This document shows positions 58,957-64,000 of a stretch of 64,000 nt of DNA, piece after piece. Each line of letters begins with the position of its first letter. The stretch's first letter is position 1. The position numbers and the translations under genes are program-made. This DNA comes from Plecoglossus altivelis (taxonomy: Eukaryota; Chordata; Actinopteri; Osmeriformes; Plecoglossidae). The stretch is from assembly GCA_036571765.1 (NCBI GenBank), contig BROE01000003.1:9376018-9440017 (forward strand). Reading direction: 5' to 3'. Under the pieces are notes generated by a model. The model was not told the origin of the DNA and ran no database searches. It worked only from the letters and a program-made list of their open reading frames with translations.

Positions 58957-59618
58957 GATGACTATACTGTGGGACAGACAGTAGTTGTGTCCACATTGGT
59001 TCAGCTGGCTCAGTCCTGATTTAGTAACAGCATTCAGAGCACAGAGATCGCATGGGACTTAGACGATTCAGTTCCAGCTGCTCTCTGACTTTCTGCGTGG
59101 GTGTGTAAGTGCGTGTGTGTGTGTTTGAGTGCATGTAGATATGTGAAGATGTGTGTGTGTGTTTCATGGCAACTAGGAGATGGATGAGGTGAAGACATTT
59201 ACAGAGCAGCCCACGATGATAAGCTTTAAAGGCCACTGTATCAACAGTGTTTTTAATGCAATAAGGACATTAAACATGACAGGTGACATTTCTGTGTAAC
59301 CTTAGATTCATATAAAAACATGTAATCAGATGTTCTGGTCCCACAATCAAAAAGCGCTGGCTGGTACACCCAAGACCATTCTTTATTAGAGTCATGAGTG
59401 TCCTCGGTTTTTGATTGGCTTCGGTAATGTAATTCAGATTTGACTAGCAAAAGTAATGTAATTTTAAGATTTGATTGGTTTAACCAGTTATGACTAGCGT
59501 CTTTGGGGGATCTCTGTTTAAGACAAAATAGAACGATTGCAGATGTTGTTTGAGAACTGACCTTCTCACCTCATTCCATGACTGACTCATTTTTTTTAAC
59601 CAGCCCCTTCACACTCCT
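58957..59618. other. 3' flanking DNA
   Basis: No exon seen. A short imperfect direct repeat of about 30 bp (TAATGTAATT...GATTTGA) sits at 59430-59485. Confidence 0.55.
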
Positions 59619-60070
59619 CAATAGCCCCTCACCTCATCACCTGTCGCTCTCACCTCAACATCACCTGTCGCCCTCACCTCACCATCACCTGCCACCCTCA
59701 CCTCACCATCTCCTGTCACCCTCACCTCATCACCTGTCACTCTCACCTCACCATTTCCTGTGAACCTCACCTCAACATCACCTGTCACACTCAACCACAC
59801 CTTACCATCTACTGTCATTCTCACCTCACCGTCTCCTGCCAGCCTTACTTCACCATCACCTGTCACCCTCACCATCACCTGTCACCCTCACCCATACCTT
59901 ACCATCTCCTGACACCCTCACTTCACCATCACCTGTCACCCTCACCTCAACATCACCTGTCACTCTCACCTCACAATCTCCTGCCAACCTCACTACACCA
60001 TCACCTGTCACCCTCACCATCACCTGTTACCCACTCACTTTCTCCCATGACCCTCACCATAGCATCTCCT
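59619..60070. repeat. Minisatellite around CACCTGTCACCCTCACCTCA
   Basis: About 450 bp of imperfect units of roughly 20-24 bp, combining CACCTGTCACCCT and CACCTCACCAT. The open minus-strand frame (Val/Arg/Gly/Asp) is repeat-derived. Confidence 0.9.
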
Positions 60071-61841
60071 GTCCAGAGATCTCGTCAGACAGGATGACAG
60101 TGTGTGTAATGTGGATGGTTATATCAAGCCATGCAAACTAAGTGGCACTGGGGCTACATGCTCTTCTATCAGCCCACAGTCAGTGTGCTAGCAAACCTAC
60201 CATGATGTTACATGGGCAGCAGTCTGAAACAACGTAACACCTAATACAGTTAGCATGCTAAAAGATGTAATGGAGGATAACGGTTGTGTCCGACATGCTG
60301 AAACGCATTTCATACGTTCTAGATGGTAGAAAATGTACATCATCCTCGTGCCACAGAACTGATTTCTCTCTCGGTCCTGTAACAAAGGTCATGAATATTT
60401 CAGAGCGCTTTTCCATCCCTATTGTTTATTTATTGTGACGCTGCAGCGTACGAACGGCATCCATCCCGAAAAGGAAACAAGAAAAGCTCTCCTGAGACGC
60501 GGCCAGAGAAGCACCAGGAGAAGGAATTTCAAGCCTCGGCTCAACCAAACGTCGCGTCTGCAGATTACGCCACTTACACACCGCAGACGCATTACCGCGA
60601 CGAGGCAGGTTTTCAGTGCCTCGCTGCACCGCGAGTATGCAATCGAAATTGCCGGACGAGATTGGTTTCGAAGAGCGTGACGCTTTCTGTTCGTTCTGGA
60701 ACGTCCATCTTTTCGTTTCGTCTCCGTCTCCTTCTGCCCGGTCTCTCCCCCCCTAAACTTCTCTAAATCAGTTTTCCCTCTACTCCCCTCTCTGGCCGTT
60801 CCTAACCACTCACGGTAGCACTTACACTCCCATGCTCTGTCACTACCTAGAGTGGAGACTCAAAGGTGTGGTGGAAAGGAGGGAGAGAGGGAAGATGAAT
60901 GGGGTGAAAGAGTGAGGGGGATGGGGGGGTGGAGGTGGATGGCCGGAGTGATAGAGGACGTGAGAGGTTTACCGGAGCAACAGGGAGGAACAAGGGGTCT
61001 GCAGAGCCAGACTGGAGATATGCGGCTGAAGGCATCGTATACCAGGACAGAAAGGCCAATCCTCAACTCAACACCAGGACCTCAACACATTTGCGCGTTC
61101 TTAATTCTCTTGCAGAACACGTACAACTTGACATGGCCTGATGTGCTTGTCTTGATCAGCTCTTGTTGTCTTATCTGTTCACATATTCTGTCTTATTATC
61201 TATTCATAGACACGTGCTCTTCCAGTAAGCCATTGTGGTCTAATGAAAGTCCAAGTTCCATGATGTACTATCAGTCTGTCTATAATAACAAACAGCTGTT
61301 GGCTTAATGTTTTTGTCTCCATTCACTCTAAACACCATCCTCTGGCTTTCAGAACTGAGGGACACGTTATTGAGAGCCAAGTCTAGTGTTGTGTTGTTCT
61401 ATATCAGTCCTAGTGTTGTGTTGTTCTATATAAACTAGACCAGAGGTCTCGTTTTTTTTCGACGCCGCCACCTTCACTTTATGATAGCTTAAGGTTTTCC
61501 CTTACAAATAGCTAAACTCCACGTAGAAAAATCGAAACAGCTGACCAGTCCGTTCACCCCTTCACCATGACGCTACGCGTGAGCATGGCATGTGACCAAA
61601 ACCATGCAAGGTGCCAACTGAACGTCACGCAGATCATTAGCCATCCGATTGGATGGTAGTGCTCAGTGAGTCATGATGACTCGTCCTGACAGACACACCC
61701 AGGAGGGGAGAGGGTGAGGAGGAAGGTCACAGAAACAGGAAGAAGCAACAGGCTTGATTTGATGTGATTGGTGTAATGAGAGGGGCAGCTTGAAATGGAC
61801 CCCTACGGAGGACTTAGGGGAAGCTTTGAAAACACACAAGC
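60071..61841. other. 3' flank with a CpG-rich stretch
   Basis: The block at about 60430-60730 is clearly richer in CpG than the rest of the flank and has open frames on both strands with no recognised domain. A 27-bp tandem duplication (61383-61409 and 61410-61432, CTAGTGTTGTGTTGTTCTAT core) follows. No gene called. Confidence 0.5.
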
Positions 61842-61954
61842 AAAAACAGTTGAGAAGGACCATTTTGAGGGTGAAACAAAGTGAAAATTGAGGAGACTTT
61901 GGCAACTTTTACTCTACTGTTCTTCACTCAAAATGGTCCTTCTCAACTATTTTT
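61842..61954. repeat. Long inverted repeat (113-bp fold-back)
   Basis: Arms at 61848-61869 and 61927-61948 are 22-bp perfect reverse complements (core GAGAAGGACCATTTTGAG). One mismatch further out they extend to 28 bp (61842-61869 with 61927-61954). The loop is 57 nt. Confidence 0.92.
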
Positions 61955-63655
61955 AAAAGGAAAAAAAAAGGTGCAGCAGTCTTATTTTCTCCGGAGCAAT
62001 ATACGCAGACTTGCAATATCCGGTGACCTAAATATGCCATAGTCTATATTCATTTTGCAGGTGTCAGTGAGCACCTGCAGAAAGTCAGTACATGCAGGTG
62101 TGCCCAGGATGTGAGAGTCCAAAGCCAAGGTGTTTATCAGTAAACACTCAACCCCCAAAAAGAAACTCTGAAGTCCTCTGTGCTCCAATCCAGATATCAA
62201 ACAACCTGACAGGAAGACGGAAAAAAAAGAAACGCGACAAGTCGAGAGAGCGGAATTGAGTTGTCAGACTGGCGAGGTGTTCTTCCTATATTACAGGGTA
62301 TTTACTGCTCTGCAGATGTGTGTGTTTGTCAGGTGATGACAGTTCACTTATAGGCCGGGGTGGGTACAGTGGAGAGCTGTGTGTGAGCTGTCGGGGCGGG
62401 GTGGTATTGATGTTGGCCCGAGGGTGGGGGACGGGACGGGGGGGACGGGCTGGAGGTATGTGTGTGTGTGTGTGTGCGTGTGTGTGAGGCAAAAACAGTT
62501 GTTCTTAGGGGAGGGAGTAATGACTACCTGTACTCTCTCTGCTTGATTTACTACAAACACAATCCCTCCACGCAGGGGAGTGTGTGTCAGGACATGCAGC
62601 ACACGGGGAACATCCTGAACACACACTTGGGAGCTGGATGTTTGGGCGCACAGTAGACACACATCCAGACACACGCACGCACACACACGCCTGAGTGATG
62701 TCTTCATTTCCACAGGGTTTGGAAAGGCTCCATACAACCATGTAAACCTGGATGACATATTGTTCTGTTGTTCAGGTAATGAAATAACCTCAGGTATGAA
62801 AATCGCCGATAAATAACGGCCCTTCTCCAGCCCTGTCTAGTCCGGTCTTTTCATCTTCTCTGTGCGGTAATGCTGTTGGTGAATGATCACGGGTTTGGGA
62901 GTGCTCCCTCCGGATGTAAGGTCAGTGCTGATGGGGTACTGTGTGTTGTGAAGCGATGTGCGGCCGTGCGTATCCGGTTTCCCAGAGGTTCTGCTCACAG
63001 CCCATGTTCCTGTGGGTAAGGGGTCAAAGGTGACAGCCAGGCTGCTGGTTACAGGCTTGTGATGTCTCTAATATCAAAGCTCGGTGTGATTGCCTGGGGT
63101 AAAGCAGTCAACACACTCCGTCACATCACCCAGCCATGACTGATGGCTAATGCCAAGCATCGGATGCATCATGGACCTTTTTTTGTTCAGGGGAAAACGT
63201 ATGGCGATGCGAGATCCTCCCTGTGTTTGTGCAAATGAGTGCGCTTGAGCTTAATCACATCAGATGCCTGAATAATTGCGATATGTTAATGTCCTGTTAC
63301 CGTCTGGCATCCATTCAGAGTGAATCGGCCTCTCGTCTGAACCCAGCTGAACTTCTGCCTGCATCTCCCTAGGACAGAACCTAAAGACAAAAGTGAGACC
63401 ATTACTGCTTCATTAACTCAGTTTATTGAGGTTTAGCTCAGCATGGGCGATTCTGGATGTGGCTCGTGTTTTGTGTGTGTGATTCAAAATAGACCATGTT
63501 AATTAAGAGTTAATGTCTCAGAAGTGAGGAATCCTCAGCAAGCTCAATAGACTGTGTGTTTTGTATAGTCTTGACCGCTGTAGAGAATCTCTGTCTACAC
63601 CAAGCATCGCCTGGTCTGTCTCAAAGTGATCAGATGACTTTTAAATTGGGGTGGG

Positions 63656-63691
<36 letters not shown>

Positions 63692-64000
63692 GGGGGGGGT
63701 GAAGAGTGGACATGGGAATGTCACTCACTCGGAAACATCCTGACAGGATTTCATGGTGGCGAAGGGCGTTGGATCGCAGCGTCTGAATGTGTGGTCTGAT
63801 GTCTATACTGCCACCCTGAAAGATTTACCCTTCCATTCAAGGTGAACTGATCGTTTGTCTTTCCCTCTTTAAACAGGAAGAGTGGGGGGGTCAAATCAAG
63901 TTTTGAACATGGACAGCTGGAGGGACCAGTTGAAAAGATGTCAAGTCTGTAACCTGATTTTGTCGATTCCTTCTGTAGCATAATTCAAACTTCCTTGGCA
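61955..64000. other. Distal 3' flank
   Basis: No confident gene. One segment at 62716-62775 is framed by good splice-site sequences (see findings). A GT repeat ending in a G run lies at 63659-63700, and an AT-rich stretch with TAAT cores at 63225-63420. Confidence 0.5.
63659..63700. repeat. (GT)n-(G)n repeat
   Basis: About 14 GT units followed by a run of ten G, the same architecture as the repeat at 46043-46082. Confidence 0.95.

Overview
The window looks like nuclear DNA of a ray-finned (teleost-type) fish. It has a spliced vertebrate gene with short exons and GT-AG introns, very dense CA/GT, GA/TC and GACA microsatellites, several minisatellites, and no bacterial-style gene packing. The species cannot be named from the sequence. 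I see no rRNA, tRNA, CRISPR array or intact transposon.

One gene can be supported with confidence: a complete plus-strand class 3 semaphorin (secreted axon-guidance ligand), closest to SEMA3D. Seventeen coding exons between 36175 and 58008 join without a frame break into 2493 nt, or 830 residues plus stop. The protein has an N-terminal signal segment, Sema domain, PSI domain, a furin site (KRRARR), a C2-type Ig domain, the single tail cysteine used for dimerisation, and a basic tail. It may be sema3d itself or the closely related fish paralogue sema3h; the window alone cannot decide. A likely non-coding first exon ends at a strong donor at 28330/28331, which would give a first intron of about 7.8 kb. 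The last exon is followed by a 3' UTR of about 0.75 kb with an AATAAA at 58743.

Layout: 1-27.9 kb is upstream non-coding DNA with microsatellites, four long CTCTC-type pyrimidine arrays (7.5-15.7 kb), minisatellites at 12.2, 13.1, 19.6 and 20.4 kb, and AT-rich stretches that look like possible conserved regulatory elements. 27.9-28.33 kb is the candidate 5' UTR exon. 28.33-36.11 kb is intron 1, with a 675-bp GA/GACA array. 36.1-58.8 kb is the coding part of the gene. 58.8-64 kb is the 3' flank: CATA/CAGA and 'CACCTGTCACCCT' arrays, a CpG-rich stretch at 60.4-60.7 kb, a long inverted repeat at 61.84-61.95 kb and one isolated exon-like segment at 62.7 kb.

I found no new multi-gene system. The most unusual signals are how repeats meet the splicing and coding of this gene: an intronic minisatellite carrying seven perfect 5' splice-site motifs, two 3' splice sites whose tracts are UG repeats, and a C-terminal tail written in near-pure purine repeat sequence.
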